Assembly (NCBI GenBank): GCA_028383925.1
Contig: JAOEWO010000009.1
Coordinates: 1-64,000, forward strand
DNA: 64,000 nucleotides
Direction of reading: 5' to 3'
DNA from: Winogradskyella sp.
GTDB lineage: Bacteria > Bacteroidota > Bacteroidia > Flavobacteriales > Flavobacteriaceae
Numbering within the stretch: the stretch's first letter is position 1; each line of letters begins with the position of its first letter. The notes below the pieces were generated by a model. The model searched no databases and had not been told where the DNA came from. It worked only from the letters and a program-made list of their open reading frames with translations. Below, one piece after another: positions 25,959 through 33,973 of this stretch. Made by a program: the position numbers and the translations under genes.

Positions 25959-27164
25959 TTAAAAATGAATGTCAAAACCTAGTCTAAAGGTAATGTTATC
26001 GTTGTTTCCGTCTAAAGAGGTGTAGCTAATATCAGACTGTACTTTAAGTTTGTGCCCAACAATAAATTTATTTACACCAAGCGTATATTGTTTTGTTGGT
26101 AAATCTCCGGTAACATCTTCGTAACTTACAGTTGTAAAACGGCCAGCAATTTCGTAATTATTTTTAAACAAGTAACCTGCTTGTAAGTTTAAAGCATTAC
26201 CAGTTAATACAATGTCACCAGTTGGTGTTGTGCCATCTATTTCTGTTGCGATTTCATCATCTGCGGTACGTTTTGCATATTCACCCATAAATGAAAACCC
26301 ATTGTATTTAAACATGGCATCTGCAAAAATAGTGGTTTGGTCTGTTTCGTAAATAGTACCATCTGTTCTTATCATGTAAGCTCCAGCAAAACCTCTTTCT
26401 CTTACAGCATCTTGGTTATAGTTATAGGTAAAACCCATCATTAATTTTGGTTTCTCTTCGCGTTTTAAGTCAGATTGGCTATAATCTCCTTTAGATTTAA
26501 AAGTACCAAATGGTAAAAATTCTAATCTTGCAGTATATTGTAAACCTCCTATATTTCCTTCTGAAACATTACGACCTTCACCTTGTGATACAGAAAATTT
26601 TTCGCGCATTAAGAAATCACGTCCTAATTTTGTTTTGTGACGTATTTGAATACCTAAATCACGATCTATATTAAAACGACTATTTAATAGTGAACGGTCT
26701 ATAAGTTGCATATTAGCAGAAGATACCACACGTTCTACGTTACCAGGTAGTTTGGTTTGACCTGCCCATAATTCCCAATTGCCATAAAAATTCCACATAA
26801 TTACAGCATCTAAGATATAACGTGGTGTGTTTCTGTTAAATTCATTAGCACCCGAAATATCTCTATTAGATAGACCTAATTCTATTTTGTATTTAAGTTT
26901 AGGGCTGTAAGCAAAACCATCAAATTTTAAACGTGCACGACGCACAATAAAATTATGTTCTGGACTGCCGTATTGGGTACCATTATAATCCCAAGAAGAA
27001 TTTGAACGTACTTGAAAACGTGGAGCAAATTTTACACTAAATGAGCTGTCTTTTGCTACAAAGTTAATTAAACCTTTACCAAAAGAAGTATCACTAATTT
27101 CTTGTGCACTAATAGATGTTGTCGCACATAGGATAAGTGCGATTAAAGCTAATCTTAATTTCAT
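25959..27164 (-). CDS. OprP/OprO-type phosphate-selective porin
   Basis: Signal peptide (ATTSISAQ|EIS) and a beta barrel with the OprP-family N-terminal phrases FSVKFAPRFQVRSN and NFIVRRARLKFDGF, alternating strands throughout, and a terminal aromatic (GFDIHF) for Bam recognition. 401 residues is typical. It should let anions, probably phosphate or polyphosphate, through the outer membrane. It is upstream of the PiT gene, which supports phosphate. The upstream region holds period-11 repeats and a - strand terminator-like hairpin that may regulate it. Confidence 0.9.
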   Translation of the reverse strand: MKLRLALIALILCATTSISAQEISDTSFGKGLINFVAKDSSFSVKFAPRFQVRSNSSWDYNGTQYGSPEHNFIVRRARLKFDGFAYSPKLKYKIELGLSNRDISGANEFNRNTPRYILDAVIMWNFYGNWELWAGQTKLPGNVERVVSSANMQLIDRSLLNSRFNIDRDLGIQIRHKTKLGRDFLMREKFSVSQGEGRNVSEGNIGGLQYTARLEFLPFGTFKSKGDYSQSDLKREEKPKLMMGFTYNYNQDAVRERGFAGAYMIRTDGTIYETDQTTIFADAMFKYNGFSFMGEYAKRTADDEIATEIDGTTPTGDIVLTGNALNLQAGYLFKNNYEIAGRFTTVSYEDVTGDLPTKQYTLGVNKFIVGHKLKVQSDISYTSLDGNNDNITFRLGFDIHF

Positions 27165-27202
27165 TATAATTTTAAGTTTTTGTCGAATGCAAATAACTAA
27201 CT

Positions 27203-27235
27203 TTAATGTTAAGTTAATGTTTCTTAAATATTAAG
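27203..27235. promoter_or_regulatory. period-11 AAnnTT repeat block, copy A (Pho-box-like)
   Basis: AATGTT at 27205, AATGTT at 27216 and AATATT at 27227 are spaced exactly 11 bp. The 33-bp block is about 85% identical to copy B at 27468-27500, in the same absolute orientation. Direct hexamer repeats with 5-bp spacers are the form of PhoB/PhoP sites; position ahead of the porin fits. No good TAnnTTTG for the porin follows. Confidence 0.5.
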
Positions 27236-27245
27236 TTTTGGGCAT

Positions 27246-27272
27246 AAAAAAACTGCCTTGGCCAAAGGCAGT
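27246..27272 (-). terminator. strong - strand terminator inside intergenic region
   Basis: Read on the - strand: ACTGCCTT / AAGGCAGT around a TTGGCCAA core, followed by seven T. No gene on the - strand lies directly upstream, so it must end a non-coding or leader transcript. Confidence 0.7.
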
Positions 27273-27342
27273 CATTAGAAATCATGATAATTAGTCGACA
27301 AAAACTAATAGATTATACGAAACTAATATGTCTCATGAGACA
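27246..27342 (-). ncRNA. candidate small RNA or attenuated leader upstream of porin
   Basis: On the - strand a TATCTTTG element (27354-27347, exact TAnnTTTG) is followed by a 14-bp palindrome TGTCTCATGAGACA (27342-27329), about 55 AT-rich bases, and a strong terminator (27272-27246). This predicts a transcript of roughly 95-100 nt with structured ends and no ORF. The porin ATG lies 80 bp further on, so it could instead be an attenuated 5' leader. No -33 TTG is seen. Confidence 0.4.
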
Positions 27343-27458
27343 GTATCAAAGATAAACGACATGTTTAATGCTAACGTAACGCTATTATTAACGAATCATT
27401 AAAATATACTTGAGGGCTGTTTTTTATAACCACCTCAATTACACGTATTTAAGATCGC

Positions 27459-27515
27459 AATGTAAAATTAATGTTAAGTAAATGTTGTTTTAATATTAAC
27501 TAATCATTATATTTG
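27459..27515 (+). promoter_or_regulatory. period-11 repeat block, copy B, with TAnnTTTG promoter
   Basis: AATGTA (27459), AATGTT (27470), AATGTT (27481) and AATATT (27492) are spaced 11 bp apart. Ten bases later comes TATATTTG (27508-27515), an exact -7 element, and then the ATG at 27546. The arrangement of repeats replacing a -33 box resembles activator-dependent Pho promoters. Confidence 0.55.
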
Positions 27516-27545
27516 GGTAATACGTAATTTTTTAAACCCACAGTT

Positions 27546-27914
27546 ATGAACAAAAGAGTCTTGTTTTTATTCGCTTTATTATTTAGTATTGTTTCTTTTG
27601 CGCAACAAGAGCGCAAGTTAGAACTTAACAAAGACACCAACTTAATTGACGTAACTTATTATCATGACAATGGAGCTGTAAGTCAAACAGGTACTTACAC
27701 TTTAGATGGTAAATTACAAGGTGAATGGTTAAGCTATGATATTGATGGTAATAAGAATATTGCGGCAAATTATGATAATGGGAAAAAAGTCGGCAAGTGG
27801 TTTTATTGGACAGATAAAACTTTAACAGAAGTAGATTATACAAATAATGCTATTGCTAGCATTAACGAATGGCAAAAAGGATCTAAATCCTCTTTAGCTA
27901 GTCGTAATAAATAA
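27546..27914 (+). CDS. secreted YwqK/MORN-like repeat protein
   Basis: Signal peptide (SIVSFAQ|QERK), then two to three short beta-hairpin repeats of the MORN_2/YwqK type: VTYYHDNGAVSQTGTY, LQGEWLSYDIDGN, KVGKWFYWTDKT. In annotation pipelines this family is often called 'toxin-antitoxin system YwqK family antitoxin', but here it is exported and has no partner toxin, so that label should not be used. It may be a periplasmic or surface binding module. Its promoter region holds the four-fold period-11 repeats, linking it to the phosphate genes on the other side. Confidence 0.75.
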   Translation: MNKRVLFLFALLFSIVSFAQQERKLELNKDTNLIDVTYYHDNGAVSQTGTYTLDGKLQGEWLSYDIDGNKNIAANYDNGKKVGKWFYWTDKTLTEVDYTNNAIASINEWQKGSKSSLASRNK

Positions 27915-27933
27915 AGCATTTACTTTACATAAA

Positions 27934-27966
27934 TAAAAAAAGCATCCATACTATGGATGCTTTTTT
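27934..27966. terminator. bidirectional terminator
   Basis: AAAAAAAGCATCCAT / ATGGATGCTTTTTT with a four-base loop between the convergent YwqK-like and beta-helix genes. Confidence 0.88.
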
Positions 27967-27986
27967 AGTTAAAATCTATTCTAAAC

Positions 27987-29177
27987 TTAGTTACCTACAG
28001 TCCAATTGGCTCCCCAAGTTGCAAAATCTGTGCCTGTAGCATTACCAATACCAGATAAGAAGTCTGCGTCAGTAAACGTATCTCCAGTATCATTTTTTAA
28101 TTGAAGTGTAACATCTACAAAAGTGACGTCTGTTACAGATAAGTCACCATTTATAACTCCGGTACCTGTTGGGTTAAGACTTGTTGCGCCAGCATTACCG
28201 TCTAAATCAAAACCTTCTTCAAAGCCTTCTAATAATACGTTTGTAAAAATACCTTGTGTACCTGCTCTTAATCTAATAGCTTCATTACCTGTGTCAGATC
28301 CATTACCAACTATAGTTAAGTTAGTTACAGTTGGTTTAGACCAAAATATTGGGCTAGAGTTGTTTCCTATGTCTGTGTTGTAACCATCAGCTTCAATACC
28401 TTTATCGTGCTCAGCACCATGAGATACATGTGCATTTGTAATAGCGCCAGTGTAACCTTCTGTCCAATCAATAGAATCGTCTTGTGCGTTAACTACAGAT
28501 ACAAAATCTACGTTTACTGTACCACCAAAAAACTCAACACCGTCATCTTTTCCTTCAAATACTTGTATGTATTGTACAGTTGTGCCATTACCTACACCAT
28601 AAAAAGAGATACCATTGTTTTCTGATTGTCCATCTGCTGAGCCGCCAGAATACTGTACTCTTAAATATCTAATAATACCAGAATTATTACTTACATCTGT
28701 ACCACCATAAGGTAAACTTGCAATTTCTGAAGTAGCAGTAGCCGCACCTGTTACGGAGTTAATAGGCGCGTCTCCTAAAAGAATTAAGCCTCCCCAATCA
28801 CCAGCTTGTGGTGCAGAAGAATCTGATGTTAAAACAATAGGATTACTTGCAGTACCATTAGCGATAATCTGTGCACCACTAGAAATAGCAATGTAAACAT
28901 CCGATCCTGATGCCTCAGCTTCTAAAACCATACCAGCAGGTATTGTTAATGTAGTACCAGATGCCATAATAAGAGATCCGTTAATTTTGTACGTATTGTT
29001 TGCGTCTAATGTTAAATCTTCAGTGTAAGTACCTGCTAAAAATATAGTACCATTAGTGTTGCCACCACCAGAACCTGTGCTATTATCATTGATAATAATG
29101 TCTGCTGTATCATCTGTTGTACATGAGTTGAAAAGCATTCCGAAAATAGCTAAACCTAAAAATAATTTATTCTTCAT
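27987..29177 (-). CDS. right-handed beta-helix surface lipoprotein
   Basis: Lipoprotein signal (GMLFNSCTTDD, Cys about 19), a Gly/Asn-rich linker, then repetitive short beta strands with polar turns typical of a right-handed parallel beta-helix (YKINGSLIMASGTTLTIPAG, GVEFFGGTVNVDFVSVVNAQDDS, DKGIEADGYNTD). No catalytic triad of a polysaccharide lyase is recognised. Homologs in Flavobacteriia are sometimes mislabelled 'multidrug transporter'. It lies 34 bp downstream of a TonB-dependent receptor and is likely its surface-exposed partner, analogous to SusD-like pairing but of another fold. Substrate unknown. Confidence 0.75.
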   Translation of the reverse strand: MKNKLFLGLAIFGMLFNSCTTDDTADIIINDNSTGSGGGNTNGTIFLAGTYTEDLTLDANNTYKINGSLIMASGTTLTIPAGMVLEAEASGSDVYIAISSGAQIIANGTASNPIVLTSDSSAPQAGDWGGLILLGDAPINSVTGAATATSEIASLPYGGTDVSNNSGIIRYLRVQYSGGSADGQSENNGISFYGVGNGTTVQYIQVFEGKDDGVEFFGGTVNVDFVSVVNAQDDSIDWTEGYTGAITNAHVSHGAEHDKGIEADGYNTDIGNNSSPIFWSKPTVTNLTIVGNGSDTGNEAIRLRAGTQGIFTNVLLEGFEEGFDLDGNAGATSLNPTGTGVINGDLSVTDVTFVDVTLQLKNDTGDTFTDADFLSGIGNATGTDFATWGANWTVGN

Positions 29178-29211
29178 TTTGTTTTGAATTTAATTTCTTA
29201 TTAATATTTGT

Positions 29212-32067
29212 TTAAAAATTATATTTGAATTGAAGTCCTATGCCTAGTCCTCGTTTATAGTTTGTGACGTCTTTACCGTTTGGTGATGTTACTAATACAT
29301 TACCTAAAGAGGTGCCTTCTCTTAAGTATTGTACTGTTGGGTTTAAAATGTTTCTTATACCAAGGTTAAGTTCCATTTTGTCGTTTAGTTTGTTTTTAAG
29401 TACAAAATCTAATGTTGGTATACCTTTTTCGATAACATTACCAAGTTGCCCAGAACCTAAAGCATCAATTCTATCTGAGAAGTAAGAAAAGATTAAATTG
29501 GCTGTGGGTTTGTAGTTACCAAATGTTGGTGAGTAATTAATATCTGCATTAACAATAATTGGTGATGCTCCTTGTAACTCTTCTTCACTTTTATTAAAAC
29601 TAACACTGTAAGTACCAATTATAGATTCGTACAAATCTTGTTGTGTGTGCATGTAAGTAAAGTTAAAACCTGCAGAAAGTTTTGCATTTTCTTTTTCGTC
29701 ATCCATAAGAATGTTTTTTCTTATTTCGGCTTCAAAACCTAATATTTCAGCACGTTCACCGGTTCTAAAAAAACGTTGTGTACCTGTAGCATCAAAGGCT
29801 ACAACTTGGTTTACAGGATCGTTTATTTGTTTGTAAAATGCACCTATAGAGATAATTTCACTTTTACTCATAAACCATTCGTATTTTAAATCTAAGTTTA
29901 AGATTCTAGAATACGATACATCACTTACGTTGGTGTAAGCTATGTTGCTTGTACGTCCTAATAAATCTGGATTACCACCTATGCGCTGAGAAATACTTTC
30001 GTAAAGAAATGGTGATACTTCTTTAAATTCTGGTAACGATATGGTTTCACTTGCAGAAAAACGTAAATTTTGATCTTCATTTACACCATACTTTACACTA
30101 AGACTTGGTAAAAATACCGTTTCATTAGCGCCAATGGTATTGTTACCTGCGGCACCTAAGTTAATAACGTCATAACTTATCTCTTGTGCTATAGCTTCAA
30201 CTCTTACACCTGGCACAAATAACCATTTGTCTCCTACTTTTAGTTCTGCATTTGCATAACCAGCATACACATCTAAATTACCATTATAAGTGTTTTCTGG
30301 TAGTGCTGGACGGTTTCTATTGCTTTGTCCAGGAATATTATTAATAGCTCTAATACTATATAAACCATTTTGGTTAAAGCTAGTACTTAAATTATCTAAA
30401 GAAAAAATACTGTTTAAATTATTAACGTTAGATACTGTTGTATTTGGGTTAGTAATATCGTAACCATATCTAATATTATCAAACTGTCTTTCTTTTGCTC
30501 TACCTGCAAAACCGAAGTTTAATTTTAAGTTTTCGTTGGTATTGTAAGCTAAATTTACTCTGCTATTAAATTCGTTATCGTTTATATTTTGAAAATAACG
30601 TTGGTTATCAAAAACAACATTACTATAAAAAGTAGGTGTTGTATTTGCATCATTGTCTAGTGCAAATTGGTAGTTTTCTACACTTATACGTTTTCTGTCT
30701 GGCTCGTGTGCGTTAACGACATTATAGCCAATGCCCCAATCTAAATCATATTTGTTATCTTCAAATTTATGACGACCAGTTAATTGGTTTACATAAATAA
30801 GGTTTTGATTAAATTGAACATTCATTTGGTAAAAACCTTCATCAGTATTTAAAATAGCATCTCTATTTCTACCTTTACCGTCTATACCAAAATAACCCAC
30901 TCTATCAGATGCGTTATTTATAAAAAGTGAATTAAACTTAAGTGAGTTGTTAGCATCAATTTTATAGTTTATGGTAGCCATTGCTGTAGTTTTGGTAGAA
31001 TATTCAAATTCTTCAGCATCTTCAAAAGCTTTCTTTTCTACGTTAGTATAATCTACGTTAGAACCTCTTCTGTATTCAAAACCATTTTCAAAAGAACCTG
31101 TACCATAAAAGCTTAATCTAGATCCGTTTTCAAAATCAAAAGATTTTCCAAAAGCACCACCAAAATTTATATCTATTGGTGTTTCTGCTTGTTGCGGATC
31201 AAAGCCGTGAGATAAAATAACTGCAAAAGGATTATTGTCATACCTATTATAGAATCCAAAATAACTAGTGCCTTCGCTTCTAAAAAATGTTTGATCTGCT
31301 GCGTTTGTGTTAACAGAAGAACCTACATTAAATGTAAAAAAGCCTTTCCCTTTGTAATCTTTAGAAGTGATATCTACATTACCAGCAGAAAAATCTCCAA
31401 AAAAGCGAGACGAATAGGCTTTACTTATTGATACATTTTCTATAATATCTGAAGAAAATAAATTTAAGTCTATATTTTTTTTGTTAACATCGTTAGACGG
31501 TAATGTTAAACCATTCATGGTTGTATTTAAATAACGGTCACCCAAACCTCTTACATAAACATTACTAGAACCTTCTTGTTTAGATACACCAGATATTTTT
31601 GAAACTGCACCTGCAGCATCACTAACTCCTTTACGAGACAACTCTTCTGCACCAATACTTTGCTTAATTTCTACGGCCTTTTTTTGGTCTAATAATAGTG
31701 CTGTTTCACTTTGTTTTCTTGTAGTTGTAGTAATTACTATTTCTTCGAGACTAGCTGCGCTAGCTAACATAGAAACGTTTAGGGTTATTACTTTATTTGC
31801 AATAACTTCTACTGTAATATCTTGCGTTTGGTAACCAACAAAACTGAAACTTATAACGTATGTTCCAGGTTCTAAATCTGTAAGTTCATAAAGACCATCC
31901 ATATTAGAGGTTGTGCCTTTTGTGGTTCCTTTTATTAAAACATTAGCAAAAGGTAACGGTTCATCGTTATATTCTTTGTCAATTAACTTACCCGCAATAG
32001 AGCCTGTGCTTTGTGCAAACGTTGTTGCTGTAATAAGTAAAATAAATAGATATTGTAAACTTTTCAT
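29212..32067 (-). CDS. TonB-dependent receptor with carboxypeptidase-like N-terminal domain
   Basis: The track starts at 32127, but the ATG at 32067 gives a proper signal peptide (MKSLQYLFILLITATTFAQ) and 951 residues. Next come a carboxypeptidase-like regulatory domain (GSIAGKLIDKEYNDEPLPFA ... YELTDLEPGTYVISF), a plug (GAEELSRKGVSDAAGAVSKI, GLGDRYLNTTMNG) and an outer-membrane barrel ending GLGIGLQFKYNF. It imports an unknown large or scarce nutrient using TonB energy. The beta-helix lipoprotein follows by 34 bp. Nearby PiT and porin genes suggest a phosphorus-containing substrate; iron or a glycan cannot be excluded. Confidence 0.9.
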   Translation of the reverse strand: MKSLQYLFILLITATTFAQSTGSIAGKLIDKEYNDEPLPFANVLIKGTTKGTTSNMDGLYELTDLEPGTYVISFSFVGYQTQDITVEVIANKVITLNVSMLASAASLEEIVITTTTRKQSETALLLDQKKAVEIKQSIGAEELSRKGVSDAAGAVSKISGVSKQEGSSNVYVRGLGDRYLNTTMNGLTLPSNDVNKKNIDLNLFSSDIIENVSISKAYSSRFFGDFSAGNVDITSKDYKGKGFFTFNVGSSVNTNAADQTFFRSEGTSYFGFYNRYDNNPFAVILSHGFDPQQAETPIDINFGGAFGKSFDFENGSRLSFYGTGSFENGFEYRRGSNVDYTNVEKKAFEDAEEFEYSTKTTAMATINYKIDANNSLKFNSLFINNASDRVGYFGIDGKGRNRDAILNTDEGFYQMNVQFNQNLIYVNQLTGRHKFEDNKYDLDWGIGYNVVNAHEPDRKRISVENYQFALDNDANTTPTFYSNVVFDNQRYFQNINDNEFNSRVNLAYNTNENLKLNFGFAGRAKERQFDNIRYGYDITNPNTTVSNVNNLNSIFSLDNLSTSFNQNGLYSIRAINNIPGQSNRNRPALPENTYNGNLDVYAGYANAELKVGDKWLFVPGVRVEAIAQEISYDVINLGAAGNNTIGANETVFLPSLSVKYGVNEDQNLRFSASETISLPEFKEVSPFLYESISQRIGGNPDLLGRTSNIAYTNVSDVSYSRILNLDLKYEWFMSKSEIISIGAFYKQINDPVNQVVAFDATGTQRFFRTGERAEILGFEAEIRKNILMDDEKENAKLSAGFNFTYMHTQQDLYESIIGTYSVSFNKSEEELQGASPIIVNADINYSPTFGNYKPTANLIFSYFSDRIDALGSGQLGNVIEKGIPTLDFVLKNKLNDKMELNLGIRNILNPTVQYLREGTSLGNVLVTSPNGKDVTNYKRGLGIGLQFKYNF

Positions 32068-32383
32068 TAGTATGTTTTGTATTTCGATGCAAAGAAACGT
32101 TGACAATATCTTTTTTACGTTAATCAATAATTAACTCTTCGTAATAAAAAGGTTAGCTTAAAGTTAGCCTAACATTACCCATAGGTTTGCTTTGTAAACA
32201 ATTACTTAACATTGAAATTTTTATCTAGGTGTATTATATATTTCTAACTAATTCTATTCCAATTTATATATCTTGCAAACTCTAAGATTTTAACTGTAGA
32301 TGCGGTGATTTATATTTGTAAATAATCTAAATATTTAAAGCCCAATATCATCTAAACAGACTAAAACATTAAAATTTAAATAC
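32068..32383. promoter_or_regulatory. divergent intergenic region with period-11 repeats and dgt promoter
   Basis: Between the TonB receptor (-) and dgt (+). AAGGTT (32149), AAAGTT (32160), AACATT (32171) and TAGGTT (32182) recur every 11 bp, as in the blocks near the porin, but more degenerate. TATATTTG at 32311-32318 is an exact -7 element for dgt. For the receptor, the closest match is TTTCTTTG on the - strand about 32095-32088. Nothing else is seen. Confidence 0.4.
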
Positions 32384-33724
32384 ATGAACTGGGAGCAACT
32401 ACTATCCTTAAAGCGTTACGGTGATACACATAAAAGGTTACGAAAAGAACAAGACGAAACACGTTTGGGTTTTGAGGTAGATTATGATCGTATTATATTT
32501 TCTTCAGAATTTAGGGGGCTTCAAGATAAAACACAAGTAGTACCTTTATCTAAAACAGATTTTGTGCACACGCGGTTAACACATAGTTTAGAAGTTAGTG
32601 TGGTCGGTAGATCTTTAGGGCGTAAAGTTGGTAAATTACTTTTAGAGAAACATCCACATTTAGAAAATGTGCATGGTTATAGAATGAACGATTTTGGGGC
32701 CATTGTTGCTGCTGCAGCTTTAGCGCACGACATCGGTAACCCACCATTTGGCCACTCGGGTGAAAAAGCTATCGGTTCTTATTTTAAAGCTGGTGACGGA
32801 GCGCAATTTAAAAGTTTACTTACAGTCAAACAATACCAAGACTTATGTGATTTTGAAGGTAATGCCAACGGATTTAAAATTTTAACCGAAAGTAGAGCAG
32901 GTAGAGAAGGTGGGTTAAGATTAAGTTATGCCACGTTAGGTGCATTTACAAAATACCCAAAAGAGTCGTTGCCTAAAAAGCCAACAACGCATATTGTAGA
33001 TAAAAAATATGGGTTTTTTCAGAGTGAAAAAGAGATGTTTAAAAATGTAGCTACAGAGTTAGGTTTGGATGCAAGAAGTAAAGATCATCTTAGTTTTCAA
33101 AGACATCCTTTAGCGTTTTTAGTTGAAGCAGCAGATGATATTTGCTACACAATTATAGATTTTGAAGATGGTATTAATTTGGGACTCATACAAGAGGAAT
33201 ATGCCCTAGAGTATTTAATAAATTTAGTTAGAGGAAAAATTAAGACCAAAAATTATAATGCTTTAAAAACAACTGAAGATCGTGTAAGTTATTTGCGTGC
33301 TTTGGCTATTGGGACCTTAATAGATGAAGCTGCTCTACTTTTTATGAAACATGAAGACGCTATTTTAGCTGGTAAATTTGAAACCGCACTGTTAGATGTT
33401 AGTCAGTATAAAGCACAAATTAAAGATATAATAGACCTAAGTGTTACTAAAGTTTATTGCTCTAAAGAAGTTATAAATAAAGAGATTGCAGGTTACGAAA
33501 TTCTTAATCAGTTACTAAATGCTTATGGTAAAATGGCATTTAATGTTTTTGAAGATAACTGCTCTAACTATGATGAATTATTGAAAAATATTTTACCAGA
33601 AACGGTAAAATTAACCAACGATTCGCTTTATAATAATCTATTGGCGGTTTGTCTTTATATTTCAAAACTCTCAGATACTAACGCTATGTTACTGCATCAA
33701 AAGTTAAAAGGGCACATTTTATAG
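32384..33724 (+). CDS. dgt: deoxyguanosinetriphosphate triphosphohydrolase
   Basis: An HD-domain dGTPase cleaving dGTP to deoxyguanosine and triphosphate. Seen: RLGFEVDYDRIIFSSEFRGL (shortened), the first metal His in RLTHSLEVSVVGRSLG, the HD pair in ALAHDIGNPPFGHSGE, GNANGFKILT, and EAADDICYTIIDFEDG for the last Asp. Length 446 is typical of the Bacteroidota group. It helps balance the dNTP pool, and so complements nrdBA and dCMP deaminase elsewhere in this window, though not in one operon. Confidence 0.93.
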   Translation: MNWEQLLSLKRYGDTHKRLRKEQDETRLGFEVDYDRIIFSSEFRGLQDKTQVVPLSKTDFVHTRLTHSLEVSVVGRSLGRKVGKLLLEKHPHLENVHGYRMNDFGAIVAAAALAHDIGNPPFGHSGEKAIGSYFKAGDGAQFKSLLTVKQYQDLCDFEGNANGFKILTESRAGREGGLRLSYATLGAFTKYPKESLPKKPTTHIVDKKYGFFQSEKEMFKNVATELGLDARSKDHLSFQRHPLAFLVEAADDICYTIIDFEDGINLGLIQEEYALEYLINLVRGKIKTKNYNALKTTEDRVSYLRALAIGTLIDEAALLFMKHEDAILAGKFETALLDVSQYKAQIKDIIDLSVTKVYCSKEVINKEIAGYEILNQLLNAYGKMAFNVFEDNCSNYDELLKNILPETVKLTNDSLYNNLLAVCLYISKLSDTNAMLLHQKLKGHIL

Positions 33725-33802
33725 TGTATTTCAACGAATAAATTTGCTATTTACCGATATATTGTTTTTATTTAACTCATAATCAGCCCTAAAAACCTAC
33801 TT

Positions 33803-33973
33803 ATGAGAAATAATATACTTGGAGGCTTAGTCATCTTCATGGTTGTTTTGACTTGCCTATTGATGATTGATGATATTTCCAATCCAAAAGAAAACACCTC
33901 TAATCAAGTTAATACTGAGGTAGAAAAAATTGAGTCTACTACAGACTTAGCAATTATTGATACTGAAGAGTAA
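33803..33973 (+). CDS. small single-pass membrane protein (56 aa), not in ORF track
   Basis: ATG at 33803 opens 56 codons to TAA at 33973. It begins MRNNILGGLVIFMVVLTCLL, a single membrane segment, followed by an acidic Thr/Glu/Asn-rich tail ending IIDTEE. The last 27 bp overlap the 3' end of dxs on the other strand. No exact TAnnTTTG was found upstream. Coding use (AAT, GAA, ATT) matches the neighbours. Function unknown; its reality depends on conservation. Confidence 0.45.
   Translation: MRNNILGGLVIFMVVLTCLLMIDDISNPKENTSNQVNTEVEKIESTTDLAIIDTEE

Noticed and set aside
27546-27914. YwqK antitoxin of a toxin-antitoxin pair
   Set aside because: The protein has a signal peptide and there is no toxin gene next to it.
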